Numbered from the stretch's first letter, positions 16,022 through 26,289 are shown. The stretch: 64,000 bases of DNA from an uncultured Planctomycetaceae bacterium (GCA_946408825.1 CAMJTU010000019.1:1-64000), one strand, 5' to 3'. Numbers and translations are program-made. The notes: generated from the letters alone by a model not told the origin.

Positions 16022-16744
16022 ATGCAAACAATGAACGATTACGATCTCCGAGAACAGTATGATCGAACGGCGTGGACTGCGGAGCGAAAGAGCGCCCTTG
16101 TCACGCGCGTTTACACGAAACTCACTCTTTCCGTCTTGGCGCTCGCGCTTATCGAGGCGCTCGTTTTCGCGCTCGTCGGCGCGGAAGCGGTCGTAACCTT
16201 TACGGCGCAGAACGTCAAGCTCGCGGGCGGTCTCTTGCTCCTGCTCTGCATTGTCGGACCGATGGTCGGCAACGCGATTCTCGCGCGCAATCCCACGCGC
16301 GGCAAGATGTACGCGTTGCTCGGATATTACGTGCTCCTAGAGTCGGCGATTCTTTTGCCCCTTCTCGCAATCGCGGCGGTCTACTTCGGAACGACGATCA
16401 TCTGGCAGGCGTGCGGACTGACGGCGGCGATGTTCGTCGCGCTCTCGTCGGCGGTCTTTATTACGCGCAAAGACTTTTCGTTCCTGCGCTCGTTCTTAGT
16501 TTTCACCGGCTTCGCCGCGATCATTTTGATCGTTTTGTCGATGCTCTTTGGATTTGAACTTGGGACGTGGTTCACGGTCGCGCTGATATTCTTCGCGTGC
16601 GGGTACATCCTCTACGACACGTCGAACATGCTGCTTTATTCGCAGGACGACGACGATATCCTTTGCACGATATCGCTGTTCACGTCGCTCATGACCCTTT
16701 TCTTCTACATTCTGCGTCTCCTTATGGAGGTCAATCGCAGATAA
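16022..16744 (+). CDS. Bax inhibitor-1/YccA-family membrane protein
   Basis: The preferred ATG at 16022 (AGGGGACA upstream) gives 240 residues; an in-frame GTG at 15995 lacks a site. After a charged 30-residue N-terminus there are about seven transmembrane segments. The last carries CTISLFTSLMTLFFYILRLL, matching the conserved C-terminal helix of the family, and YILYDTSNMLLYSQDDDDI contains the typical acidic loop. Members act as pH-sensitive calcium leak channels or interact with membrane proteases. It is a single gene closed by the terminator at 16759. Confidence 0.82.
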   Translation: MQTMNDYDLREQYDRTAWTAERKSALVTRVYTKLTLSVLALALIEALVFALVGAEAVVTFTAQNVKLAGGLLLLLCIVGPMVGNAILARNPTRGKMYALLGYYVLLESAILLPLLAIAAVYFGTTIIWQACGLTAAMFVALSSAVFITRKDFSFLRSFLVFTGFAAIILIVLSMLFGFELGTWFTVALIFFACGYILYDTSNMLLYSQDDDDILCTISLFTSLMTLFFYILRLLMEVNRR

Positions 16745-16758
16745 TCTAAACGCGCTAG

Positions 16759-16790
16759 GCTGCGGAGCGCCTCGCTCCGCGGCTTTTTTT
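16759..16790 (+). terminator. Rho-independent terminator
   Basis: GCTGCGGAGCG (16759-16769) pairs with CGCTCCGCGGC (16773-16783) with one mismatch, followed by TTTTTTT. Confidence 0.9.
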
Positions 16791-16821
16791 CTCTTGAAGA
16801 CGTCAAAAAAAGCGCTTTTTA

Positions 16822-16853
16822 TGGGATAAAATCTTTTTATAGGGATTATCCCA
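16822..16853. promoter_or_regulatory. Inverted repeat upstream of the TPR-alphaCTD promoter (possible operator)
   Basis: TGGGATAA (16822-16829) and TTATCCCA (16846-16853) form perfect 8-bp arms 16 bp apart. The right arm ends 13 bp before the -35 box at 16867. Confidence 0.45.
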
Positions 16854-16866
16854 CTTGTTTTTTTTC

Positions 16867-16896
16867 TTGATAGAAATAGAATTAGACGGCTATTTT
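16867..16896 (+). promoter_or_regulatory. Candidate promoter of the TPR-alphaCTD gene
   Basis: TTGATA (16867-16872), 18-bp spacer, TATTTT (16891-16896), 117 bases before the start codon. Confidence 0.55.
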
Positions 16897-17013
16897 GTTG
16901 GATTCGTCTTTTTATCATGCGATTTTCCGCAATTGAAGACGCGACGCTCATGAATCCGTCGTCTCGCTCGGGGCGATCTTTAGAGCGTTTTAATTTCAGG
17001 AGAACGATTCGTT

Positions 17014-18342
17014 ATGACGATCAACGCTGACTTCGACGTTAGGCAAACGGTGCTGGCGGTAGGCGCTTTCGGACCCCGTGAAATCGACCAGCTACGCGAT
17101 TCCGTTAGCCGCGACGCGAAAAAATTCGAAGAGCTCAAAGAAGCGGTCAACGAACTTAAAACGAAAGACGAAGACGAACTCAGCCCCGCCGCTCGCGTCA
17201 AGCTCGGCGTCTGCATGTTCCTTGTCGGGAACTACGACGGAGCGTTAGAATCTCTTAAGAAGGGCGACGGCGGCGCGCTAGCGCAATTTTATTTCGCGAA
17301 GCTCCATTTCGTGCGCAGGGAATTCGACGAAGCGATCAAAACCTACGACGCCGCGCAGACCGCCGGGTACAATTCCGACGACTGCGTCCTCGGGCGCGCC
17401 GAGGTCTACCGCGAGGCTGAAAAGCTCGACGAAAGCCTCCGGGAACTCGACAGTCTCCAGGGAGCCGTCGAGCAGACGGCGGAATACCTTTATCAGCGCG
17501 GCGCGACGATCAACGCGATCGGCGGCGCCCCGCAAGAGGCGATCGCGCTCTATGAACGCGCCGTCGCCGTCGACAAAGATCATCCCGGCGCTCTCTTCGG
17601 GCTGGCGCTCGAGAACGAGCGTCGTGGAAACGACGAGGAAGCGTTTGAACTTTATCAACGCGCCGCGCGACGGTTCCCCGCGAGCGTCGGAGTTCTCATC
17701 AATCTCGGGATTCTCTACGAAGACCATGAGAGGTATGAACTCGCGCAGCAGTGTTTCCAGCGCGTTCTCGATTCTTATCCTACGAACGCAAGAGCGCGTC
17801 TTTACCTCAAAGACGTCCAGGGCTCGTCCGACATGCGTTTCGACGAAGACGAAGTCACGCGTCAGCATGAGTTGGGGCTCAAGCTCAGCCAGCCGATCTC
17901 CGACTTCGAACTTTCGGTTCGCGCGCGCAAGTGCCTTTCTCAGATGGGCGTCGTCACGCTTCGCGACCTCTGTAAACTAACGGAGCAGGAACTTCTCGCG
18001 AGCAAGAACTTCGGCGAAACGAGCCTCGACGAAATCAAGAGAATTCTCCACGAAAAGAACCTCAAGCTCGGAATGTTCTCCGCGGAAAAACAACGCGCGG
18101 ACGCGGTCGAAACCGCCCAGTTGTCCGAGGAGGAAAAGAGCGTTTTGGCGCGTCCCGTCAGCGACCTCAATCTTTCCGTTCGCGCTCGAAAGTGCATGAA
18201 CCGTCTCAACATTCAAACGCTCGGCGAACTCGTTTCGCGATCAGCCGACGAGCTTCTGGAAATCAAAAACTTCGGCGTCACGAGCCTCAAGGAAATTCGC
18301 GAGAAGCTCGAGAACTTCAACATTCGTCTCAAGGGCGAGTGA
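17014..18342 (+). CDS. TPR protein fused to two RNA polymerase alpha C-terminal domains
   Basis: The 442-residue product has TPR repeats over about residues 55-275 (for example GVCMFLVGNYDGALESL, ALYERAVAVDKDHPGALFGL, ELYQRAARRFPASVGVL). Two tandem domains like the alpha-subunit C-terminal domain follow, at about 288-355 and 375-442. Both keep LSVRARKC, which contains the residue matching E. coli Arg265, and NFG.TSLDEI/NFGVTSLKEI, matching the Asn294-Gly296 turn; Lys298 is replaced by Thr. There is no alpha N-terminal domain, so it is not the polymerase subunit. It may bind DNA minor groove or transcription factors while the TPRs bind another protein. AGGAG precedes the ATG, and the gene has its own promoter and terminator. 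Confidence 0.85.
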   Translation: MTINADFDVRQTVLAVGAFGPREIDQLRDSVSRDAKKFEELKEAVNELKTKDEDELSPAARVKLGVCMFLVGNYDGALESLKKGDGGALAQFYFAKLHFVRREFDEAIKTYDAAQTAGYNSDDCVLGRAEVYREAEKLDESLRELDSLQGAVEQTAEYLYQRGATINAIGGAPQEAIALYERAVAVDKDHPGALFGLALENERRGNDEEAFELYQRAARRFPASVGVLINLGILYEDHERYELAQQCFQRVLDSYPTNARARLYLKDVQGSSDMRFDEDEVTRQHELGLKLSQPISDFELSVRARKCLSQMGVVTLRDLCKLTEQELLASKNFGETSLDEIKRILHEKNLKLGMFSAEKQRADAVETAQLSEEEKSVLARPVSDLNLSVRARKCMNRLNIQTLGELVSRSADELLEIKNFGVTSLKEIREKLENFNIRLKGE

Positions 18343-18379
18343 TTCGCGAAGCCGACGGCTACGAAGGCGACAGAAACGG

Positions 18380-18416
18380 CGCGCGTCGCGTCCTCGGGAC
18401 GCTTCGCGCGTTTTTT
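18380..18416 (+). terminator. Rho-independent terminator
   Basis: CGCGCGTCGCGTCC (18380-18393) pairs with GGACGCTTCGCGCG (18397-18410) with two mismatches, followed by TTTTTT. Confidence 0.8.
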
Positions 18417-18450
18417 ATCGATTCGATTTACGCGCGGATTTTTTAGAAAC

Positions 18451-19572
<1,122 letters not shown>

Positions 19573-19624
19573 CGCGTAGGGAGCCGTCGAAAGTCGAATC
19601 GCGTGAAAAAATAGGGAGAAGACG

Positions 19625-20041
19625 ATGCGTTCGCCAGAAGGAATCAGACCGCGTTCGTTGCGTTTTAATATAACGCCGCTCATCGACGTCGTCTTTCTGC
19701 TCATTGTCTTTTTCGTCATGTCGAACCGCATGATTCACGACGAAGTCGCAATGGAACTCACGTTGCCGCGCGAAACGTCGGGGGAGACGCTTGACGAAAG
19801 CGACAAGGGCAAAATCATTGTGAACGTCGAGAGCGCCGACGTCTTTTACTTCGGAACGAAACGCGTCGATCTCGACGAACTCCGCGAGAGACTTCTCCGA
19901 GAGAAAGCGCGCGCGACGCGCGAGACTTCCGTCCGCATCCGCGCGAACCGCGACGTCCCTTACGGCGCGATCGAACCGATTATGGTTCTTTGCGCCAAGA
20001 CGGGCTTCACAGACGTCTCGTTCGCCGTCGTGGATAATTGA
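19625..20041 (+). CDS. exbD: ExbD/TolR-family membrane protein
   Basis: The 138-residue product has one N-terminal transmembrane helix containing the proton-pathway aspartate, in NITPLIDVVFLLIVFFVM at about residues 17-34. A periplasmic domain of about 95 residues follows. These proteins work with ExbB/TolQ to transmit the proton-motive force to outer-membrane machines. No exbB or tonB is adjacent, so the partner must be elsewhere. AGGGAGAAGACG precedes the ATG. A bidirectional terminator follows. Confidence 0.88.
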   Translation: MRSPEGIRPRSLRFNITPLIDVVFLLIVFFVMSNRMIHDEVAMELTLPRETSGETLDESDKGKIIVNVESADVFYFGTKRVDLDELRERLLREKARATRETSVRIRANRDVPYGAIEPIMVLCAKTGFTDVSFAVVDN

Positions 20042-20083
20042 CGCTTCATTGAAAGAATTCGTCGCGGTTGAGAACGTAACGTA

Positions 20084-20114
20084 AAAAAACGGACGCCAAA
20101 AGCGTCCGTTTTTT
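20084..20114. terminator. Bidirectional rho-independent terminator
   Basis: AAAAAACGGACGC (20084-20096) pairs with GCGTCCGTTTTTT (20102-20114), serving exbD on the plus strand and the thioredoxin-like gene on the minus strand. Confidence 0.9.
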
Positions 20115-20144
20115 CGTTTCAGGGAGGGGAAAACAGCGCGGCGG

Positions 20145-20672
20145 TTAGCGACGCGCCAAGTCGTCGGCGGTATGCGCGGAACGCCATGCGGCGGACGTCA
20201 ACGCGATTTGCATCTGGTCGCAGAGTTCTTCGCCGGTCTGCAATCGCGTAACGCGCTGGAGCGCGACGCCGTACGAAGTGACAAATTGAACCGTCGGCGT
20301 CGCCGCGACGTCGAAAACGTCGCAGACGCGGTCGCTTTCAGGATCGTTCACGTCGATTTCGACGCAGACAAAGGAGCGGGACAGACGCTCGACGTCCGGA
20401 TCGACGAACGCGTTGCGGAGCATCTGTCGGCTATATTTGCAGTCTTCCGACATGAAGAAAATGAGCGCCGGCTTATTCTCGCGTCGCGCCGTCGCCAACG
20501 CCTCGTCGTAATCGGTGAGGAAAACGACGCGTTCATTAATATCTTCCACGCTTGAAGGGGGGTTGGCGCGAAGCGGTTCGTTCGTCAGGTTGCGTTCTCC
20601 CAAGAGAGAGAAGCAACCAAAGAAGAGAAAAGCCGCAATCCCTGCCGCGCTAAATATCGTTTTCTTATTCAT
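20145..20672 (-). CDS. Secreted thioredoxin-fold protein with a single active-site cysteine
   Basis: The 175-residue product has a signal peptide or anchor (residues 1-20, FSAAGIAAFLFFGCFSLLG) and a thioredoxin-like domain from about 48. The segment KPALIFFMSEDCKYSRQML has a CKYS motif in place of CxxC, as in several DUF255- or thioredoxin_7-like proteins. The cis-proline position is recognisable in VAATPTVQFV. With a single cysteine it cannot do the usual dithiol exchange and may act as a monothiol reductant or chaperone. It converges with exbD across a shared terminator. Confidence 0.75.
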   Translation of the reverse strand: MNKKTIFSAAGIAAFLFFGCFSLLGERNLTNEPLRANPPSSVEDINERVVFLTDYDEALATARRENKPALIFFMSEDCKYSRQMLRNAFVDPDVERLSRSFVCVEIDVNDPESDRVCDVFDVAATPTVQFVTSYGVALQRVTRLQTGEELCDQMQIALTSAAWRSAHTADDLARR

Positions 20673-21022
20673 AACGGTCTTGATCTATCCTCGTCGCCGC
20701 CGTCGACGCGACATGCGCGCCGACTCAGTGATTCGGCGCGCGATTTCGCCGCCGAACCGAACGCGACGTTCTATCGTCATGCCAGGACGTCGCGTACTTC
20801 CATTATCGAGAAAAATCGCCGTCGGCTTAAGAAAAAACGCCGACTTTCTCAGCGACCGCGGAGGCCGGAACGTCGCGCTTCGGCGAAAGTTCCGACACGG
20901 GAAGAACCGTGAAAAAACAACTTTTTCGCAAAAGAAAAATCCGCGACGTTCAACCGAAGCCAAACGCGCGGATTATCTAATATCGAGGGATCGCCGACAG
21001 GCGTCGGCGACGACGTCGCCGG
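20673..21022. other. Gene-free stretch
   Basis: About 350 bases without a credible gene. The open frames here lack ribosome sites and typical codon use. No clear hairpin or promoter was recognised. Confidence 0.45.
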
Positions 21023-21481
21023 TCACGGATCGATTTTTTCGACGGTTTTCGCGGCCTGCTGCAGGAATTCTTTGAGGTCTTCGAGACCGTCGCCGAGCTT
21101 CGTTTTGAGGAAGACGTCGACGGCTTCACACGCCATCCAGTCGCCCCAAATCATCGCGCCGAGGCACAGCGCGTTGGCGTCGTTAATCGCGCGGCACATT
21201 CGGGCTGCGAAGACAGACTCGACGACGGCGGCGCGCACGCCCTTGAAGCGGTTCGCGATGACGTTCATGCCCATGCCGGTGCCGCAGAGCAGAATAGCGC
21301 GCTCGCCTTCGCCGCGCTGGAGCGCCTCGCACGCTTTGACGCAACTTTCATAATACTGGATTTCGGTATTGTCCTCGGACGCGCCGAAGTCGATCACTTC
21401 GTGACCGTTCTGCTTCAGGTGGTCGACAATCGCTTTGCGGAGACTAAGCGCGAACGGGTCGGCGGCAAATACAATTTTCAT
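21023..21481 (-). CDS. Divergent RpiB/LacA/LacB-family protein
   Basis: The 152-residue product has the normal family length and the core AILLCGTGMGMNVIANRFKGVRA. Other catalytic positions are changed. The first motif reads AADPFA instead of the usual D-H, the R-H-N motif reads RAINDAN (His replaced by Ile), and the C-terminal R-H that binds phosphate is absent. It therefore probably does not act as a ribose-5-phosphate isomerase; a different sugar phosphate or a non-catalytic role is possible. GGAGCGTTCC lies upstream of the ATG. A canonical RpiB is encoded at 15.2 kb. clpX lies upstream on the same strand. Confidence 0.75.
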   Translation of the reverse strand: MKIVFAADPFALSLRKAIVDHLKQNGHEVIDFGASEDNTEIQYYESCVKACEALQRGEGERAILLCGTGMGMNVIANRFKGVRAAVVESVFAARMCRAINDANALCLGAMIWGDWMACEAVDVFLKTKLGDGLEDLKEFLQQAAKTVEKIDP

Positions 21482-21655
21482 GGAACGCTCCTTGAAACGT
21501 CAAACGGGAGGGGTGAGTGGAAATCGCGACGGCCGCGAAAAACGACGGGCGAAACCGCGATTTCCTCAGTTGTCGTTCGTCATTCTAACGATTTTTCGGC
21601 GATTTGCAAGCAAATGACCGCGAACATGGAAAAAGCGTCGATATTTTCTCAAAAC

Positions 21656-23011
21656 TCACGCGGATTTACGTTTCGGCTCGATCGTCGTCGGGGTTACGGG
21701 AACGGAGCCTTCCGCCATTTCTTTCGTGATGAAATACCGCGCGCCGACTCCGACGTCGGGAAGCGAAAACATCGGCTCGAGCATAAGTTCCTCGAGAATA
21801 GCGCGCAGCCCGCGCGCGCCGACATGGCGTTCCAGCGCGGTCGACGCGATCACGCGGAGCGCGTCGTCGGAGAACTCCAACTCCGCGTTTTCCATTGCAA
21901 AGAGCTTCTGATACTGTTTGACGAGCGAGTTTTTCGGCTCGCGAAGGACGCGACAAAGCGCTTCCTCGGAAAGCGGTTCGAGCGACGCGACGACGGGGAG
22001 ACGTCCGACGAGTTCCGGAATCAGCCCGAATTCGTACAGATCTTCCGACGTCGTTTGCGCGAGGAGCGCGTCTTGATCCGCGCCCCCGACGACGCTCGCG
22101 TTCGTCGACGTGAGCGCGGCGTCTTCCGCGCCAAATCCGATGCGGCGTTTGCCGAGCCGTTTTTCTACGATCTTATCGAGACCGACAAACGCGCCCCCGC
22201 AGATGAAGAGGATGTTCGACGTGTCGACCTGAATATACTGCTGTTCGGGATGCTTGCGCCCGCCCTGCGGCGGCACGTTCGCGACGGTTCCTTCAAGAAG
22301 CTTGAGGAGCGCCTGCTGCACGCCTTCGCCGGAAACGTCGCGCGTAATCGACACGTTCTGACTCGTCTTGCCGATCTTGTCGATCTCGTCGATATAGATA
22401 ATCCCGCGCTGCGCCAATTCGACGTCGAAATCGGCGGCGCGCAGAAGCTTAAGAATAAGATTTTCGACGTCTTCGCCGACGTAGCCCGCCTCGGTGAGCG
22501 TCGTCGCGTCCCCGATCGCAAAGGGAACGTCCAGCGTCTTCGCAAGCGTTTGCGCGAGCAACGTCTTGCCCGAGCCGGTCGGGCCGAGGAGCAGCACGTT
22601 AGACTTTCCGAGTTCGACGTCGTCAAAATCGGTCAGGGAATTCACCCGCTTGTAATGGTTATGAACGGCGACGGAGAGCGTCTTTTTCGCGTAATCTTGC
22701 CCGACGACGTATTCGTCGAGCTTTGCGAGCAACTCGCGCGGCGAAGGAACGCGACCAAACGGCTTGCCGCGTCCGAGTCGGCGGCGACGTTCCTGATCGA
22801 GAATCTTAGCGCATAGACTGACGCAGTCTCCGCAGATATACGCCTCGCCGGGACCTTCGACAAGAGGTCCAACCTCGCGATAATGTTTACGACAGAATGA
22901 ACAATAGGCGTTCTTTTGACGCGACTCATGTTCGTCGTGTTCGCAGCCGTCGCCCGCGCTATGATTCTCAGAGAAACGCTCGCCCTTGAACTCGTCGTGT
23001 TCGTCGATCAT
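21656..23011 (-). CDS. clpX: ATP-dependent protease ATPase subunit ClpX
   Basis: The 451-residue product begins with an extended acidic/His-rich segment and then the zinc-binding domain, YCSFC and CGDC at about residues 37-64. The AAA+ core follows: [12 protein letters not shown]alker A near 142, [10 protein letters not shown] pore loop near 175, [11 protein letters not shown]alker B near 205, and [10 protein letters not shown] near 340. It unfolds tagged proteins for ClpP. GGAGG precedes the ATG. Neither clpP nor tig is adjacent, unlike the common tig-clpP-clpX order. The 25-residue N-terminal extension with several His and Asp residues is unusual. Confidence 0.95.
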   Translation of the reverse strand: MIDEHDEFKGERFSENHSAGDGCEHDEHESRQKNAYCSFCRKHYREVGPLVEGPGEAYICGDCVSLCAKILDQERRRRLGRGKPFGRVPSPRELLAKLDEYVVGQDYAKKTLSVAVHNHYKRVNSLTDFDDVELGKSNVLLLGPTGSGKTLLAQTLAKTLDVPFAIGDATTLTEAGYVGEDVENLILKLLRAADFDVELAQRGIIYIDEIDKIGKTSQNVSITRDVSGEGVQQALLKLLEGTVANVPPQGGRKHPEQQYIQVDTSNILFICGGAFVGLDKIVEKRLGKRRIGFGAEDAALTSTNASVVGGADQDALLAQTTSEDLYEFGLIPELVGRLPVVASLEPLSEEALCRVLREPKNSLVKQYQKLFAMENAELEFSDDALRVIASTALERHVGARGLRAILEELMLEPMFSLPDVGVGARYFITKEMAEGSVPVTPTTIEPKRKSA

Positions 23012-23488
23012 TGAAGTCCTCCGTCGGACGCGTCCCTTGATCAGAGAAAGGCGCGCCCATTAATTCCATCTCACGCGGGTCGATTGGCGACTTCGTATCC
23101 TTACAAAGCGCCGACGCTGTAAACGCGTCCTCTAGCGAATATACGCCGGAAGACGTGAGAAAATGCAAAAAATTCTATCTTTCTCAAACTTCTCACGTCG
23201 CGTGTTTTTACGCTGAAATTCTCCGCGCCGCGTCGCCGACGATCGACATGTCGCAGTCCTCGCCGATAAACGCGTTTTGGGGAAATCGACCGTTTAAGCG
23301 CTATACTCAAAAAAATCTCGCGTGGAACGTTCGACCGCTTTTTTATTCATAATCCAAAAAAGAATAATACCCGTTTTTTCAGAAAAAGATTATATGTTTT
23401 TCCTATTTTGAACAAATATTTCATTTTGAAAGATAAAAGCGCTCTCAAAACGTGGAAAAAAAAGAAGAAATCTGGAAACCAGGCGCGT
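23012..23488. other. AT-rich gene-free stretch upstream of clpX
   Basis: About 480 bases without a gene. It holds the inverted repeat at 23153-23198. A minus-strand TATATT at about 23137-23142, 19 bases after a TTGCAT, may be the clpX promoter, with non-ideal spacing. Confidence 0.4.
23153..23198. promoter_or_regulatory. Inverted repeat upstream of clpX (possible operator)
   Basis: ACGTGAGAA (23153-23161) and TTCTCACGT (23190-23198) are perfect 9-bp arms 28 bp apart. The repeat lies upstream of the clpX start and does not resemble the CIRCE element. Confidence 0.4.
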
Positions 23489-23800
23489 TCAACGCCGTTC
23501 TGAGCGCAAAAGCTCTTGGAGGCGCGCTTCGCGAGAATCCTCTTCGGGACTCTTTTCGTCTTTTGAGAGTTCGGAGGCCGTCGCAATATCGGAGACTAGA
23601 AAGAGTTTAATCGCGCGAAATTCTTCCTTGGTAAGTTCGCCGTCGTCGTACATCTGGCTGAACTGAGCGAGCAGTTCTTCAGAAGAAAGCGCCCTAGAAC
23701 CGCGACCAGAGCGTCGAATCTTACCTAAGATATACCAAGCGATCGCCGCGAAAATCGCCAGCCCGGTAAATGCAAGAATCAGTCCAGGAAGATGATCCAT
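23489..23800 (-). CDS. Small membrane protein with SHOCT-like C-terminus
   Basis: Starting at the ATG at 23800, the 103-residue product has one transmembrane helix (PGLILAFTGLAIFAAIAWYI) and a cytoplasmic tail. The tail motif, SSEELLAQFSQMYDDGELTK followed by EEFRAIK, fits the short C-terminal (SHOCT) helical domain found in many small membrane proteins. The remainder is acidic and charged. The frame continues upstream to 23893, but that part looks non-coding. The ribosome site is weak, so the start is uncertain. Function is unknown. Confidence 0.6.
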   Translation of the reverse strand: MDHLPGLILAFTGLAIFAAIAWYILGKIRRSGRGSRALSSEELLAQFSQMYDDGELTKEEFRAIKLFLVSDIATASELSKDEKSPEEDSREARLQELLRSERR

Positions 23801-24059
23801 GACGTCCGCCAAAGAGGAACAAGGGGTCGAATCCCCACAAATCTTAATATAATTGCACGGCGACGTCCCGCGTCGATAAACCGAGGACGACAAATAATCT
23901 TATTTATCTTACCCTGTTTACGCGACCGGAAACTTCTTAAAAAGAATAAAATTCCACGTCATAATCGGTCGATTCGATACAACGCGTCGTATAGACGTCG
24001 GCGAGGACGGAGCTTCGCCGATTGTAGAATCTTTACTCACAGCCGCCGGAGGCGTCGTT

Positions 24060-26222
24060 ATGAAACGTTGTTTATCGCCCTGCCGCCACGTTCGTTTGAA
24101 CGCGACGAAATTTGCGCGTTCCACTATCGTTGGACTCGCGCTTTTAGGCGCGACAAGCGTCGAATTGGGCGCTTTTAGCAACAACTCGGAACTCCGCGCT
24201 CAGAGTATTATAAATAACGCGCGACCGTCTGACAATAACGCGCTGAAAAGTTTTTCGGTTCCTTCCGACCTTTTTGACCAAGCGTCGGTTGTCGACGTCA
24301 AGTTGCCCGCGCCAAAGACAAATTCGGCGGTCGTCGACGCGTCTGAGTACAAGTTTACGTTCTACTTCCCCCAAAACGCCGACTCGAGTGAAATAACCGC
24401 GATCGATTTGCTATGCTCGCCCGACAAGGGCAAGACGTGGCGCGCGTGCGCGGTCAAACAGCCGACCGACAAGAATAAAGATTTCCTTTTCCACGCGCCG
24501 GAGCCCGGAGAATACTGGTTCGTATTGATGACGAGCTTTAAGTCGGGCGAGAATTCTTTCAGTTCGACGAAAGGGCTAATCTTTACCCAGGGCGCGAACG
24601 CGATAGGCGAATCCTTCGCGTTAGCGGACGACGGGGAGCCGACGATCGACGCCAGCCCGAACAATCTCGCGGAAATCTCCGATCTCGCCGCGCCTCCGAT
24701 TCTGCGGCAGAACGACGAAGAGTTGCTCGTCGACAACGCGTCCTTTGCCGCGGAAGACGTCCAGCCCGAACTCACGACGCCGACCGCGCCGCAGCTCGAC
24801 GCGCCTGAACTCCGAGATATGGAGGCGCCCCCGGAGGAAACGAGCCCGCGGCCGGGCAAGTTGCGCAACCTTTCCTTTGGCGTCGGAAAGGGCACTGGAA
24901 GTCTTTTGGTCACCGTTCGCTGGTTCCGCCCGGAAGATATCGACGCGCGGTATGCCGTCGACGTTAAATCGTTGAGCGTCGAACGCGCTCCGTCTCCGAC
25001 GGGACCTTGGACCATCGTCGCGGAAGATCTCGACGTGAACCAATCCGGATATTCATGGACCGCGACGCCGGAGGAAATGAAGCCGTTCTACGTACGCACC
25101 GTCGCGCGTGACGCGCAAGGAAACGTATGGCGCGACGTGACGACTTCGCCGATGGACGTCAATCAACCGGGCGTGCGTTCCGCGCTCGGTCCCGTCAAGA
25201 CGCCGGCGCCATTCGCCGACGTCGCTAAAAAGGACAAGGACGACGCCGACGACAAGAGCGACGCGAAAGAAAAAACGGCGATGATTCGTTACACCGCTTC
25301 GGAAAACGACGAGCCGGCGGACGGCGCCGAGAACGACGCGTCCGGAGACGTCAAAGGCGCGAAACAGAACGTTCGACTCGTTTCGACCGTCGAACGCTCG
25401 CAGAGCAAATCGTCCGTGGCGCAGCGGGAACGTCCGTACGTCCCCGCGCCGACGAATCCGAACGAATTCCAGCTTAATCCGCTTTTCACGAAAGGTTTTT
25501 CCGTTCTTTATCAATCGTCGCAGGCGCGCATGGAGCCTTCGGGAGGCGAAAAGAGATCGATCTTTACGCCGCCGTCCCGATCGTCGCGCAACTCTTATGT
25601 CAGACCTGCGGAAAGAAGATACTCGCCGAGAGAAATCGCGGCGGCGAGAATCGAACAGGAACGGAAAGCCTATCAGGAGCGGCTCCAATATAACAAAGAA
25701 CATGAGATGGAATCTTTTGAACAGAATCCGCAGCTCATGGAAGGGCGCATGTTCTACATGGACTCCGACGGAAATCTGACGACGACCCCGCCGCCGGAGA
25801 TGCAGAAGGCGTTGGGCTATGGCGGTCTCAACATGGAGGCGCAGGGATGGACTCGCGTCGACCAACCGAACGGACTGCAAGGCGGCATGACGACCGCCGC
25901 CGCGACGCCGGACGGCGAGCCGATTTACATGCCCAGCGACGCGGAAGCCTACGACGCCAGCGCGCGATCCGGCGCCGCGATCTGGTCAAACGAACAGTAT
26001 CCGCAAGCGTCTAACCCCGGTTCGTCGCCTCTCAACAACCGATACTCGAACGGCGCAAACGCGGCGCCTCAGGGAATGGGGACGGGCGTGCAGACCGTTC
26101 CGCCGCAATCGTCGTATACGCCGTCCAATTACGGCTCGGCGCCCCAATACTTCTCGAACGCGTCGTCGGCGCCGACGACCTCGAACTACGCGTTCCCGCC
26201 TCAGCCGATCGTCTCATACTGA
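24060..26222 (+). CDS. Large secreted protein, function unknown
   Basis: The 720-residue product has a long basic N-terminus and a hydrophobic signal (STIVGLALLGATSVELGAFS). Residues about 85-170 form a beta-sandwich-like domain (YKFTFYFPQ, CSPDKGKTWRAC, APEPGEYWFVLMTS). A second similar domain lies near 270-360 (FGVGKGTGSLLVTVRWFRPE). An acidic/charged middle leads to a C-terminal third rich in Pro, Asn, Gly, Ser, Gln and Tyr, with no clear fold. GGAGG precedes the ATG. No enzyme motif is visible; a structural or cell-envelope role is an inference. I do not recognise the family. Confidence 0.7.
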   Translation: MKRCLSPCRHVRLNATKFARSTIVGLALLGATSVELGAFSNNSELRAQSIINNARPSDNNALKSFSVPSDLFDQASVVDVKLPAPKTNSAVVDASEYKFTFYFPQNADSSEITAIDLLCSPDKGKTWRACAVKQPTDKNKDFLFHAPEPGEYWFVLMTSFKSGENSFSSTKGLIFTQGANAIGESFALADDGEPTIDASPNNLAEISDLAAPPILRQNDEELLVDNASFAAEDVQPELTTPTAPQLDAPELRDMEAPPEETSPRPGKLRNLSFGVGKGTGSLLVTVRWFRPEDIDARYAVDVKSLSVERAPSPTGPWTIVAEDLDVNQSGYSWTATPEEMKPFYVRTVARDAQGNVWRDVTTSPMDVNQPGVRSALGPVKTPAPFADVAKKDKDDADDKSDAKEKTAMIRYTASENDEPADGAENDASGDVKGAKQNVRLVSTVERSQSKSSVAQRERPYVPAPTNPNEFQLNPLFTKGFSVLYQSSQARMEPSGGEKRSIFTPPSRSSRNSYVRPAERRYSPREIAAARIEQERKAYQERLQYNKEHEMESFEQNPQLMEGRMFYMDSDGNLTTTPPPEMQKALGYGGLNMEAQGWTRVDQPNGLQGGMTTAAATPDGEPIYMPSDAEAYDASARSGAAIWSNEQYPQASNPGSSPLNNRYSNGANAAPQGMGTGVQTVPPQSSYTPSNYGSAPQYFSNASSAPTTSNYAFPPQPIVSY

Positions 26223-26240
26223 CGACGAGTTCCGCTCGTT

Positions 26241-26272
26241 CGCCGCGACGTCATGAAATTCTGGTCGCGGCG
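26241..26272. terminator. Hairpin between convergent genes
   Basis: CGCCGCGAC (26241-26249) and GTCGCGGCG (26264-26272) form a perfect 9-bp stem. There is no T-run. It lies between the stops at 26222 and 26290. Confidence 0.45.
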
Positions 26273-26289
26273 TCTGCGGGTCGTTACGG

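Noticed and set aside
21401..22816. 471-codon plus-strand frame across rpiB-like and clpX genes
   Set aside because: It runs antisense through two recognised genes and has no supporting signal.
23824..23838. GGGGTCGAATCCCC, similar to a tRNA T-arm
   Set aside because: The loop is one base short, and no matching acceptor, D or anticodon stems were found on either strand.
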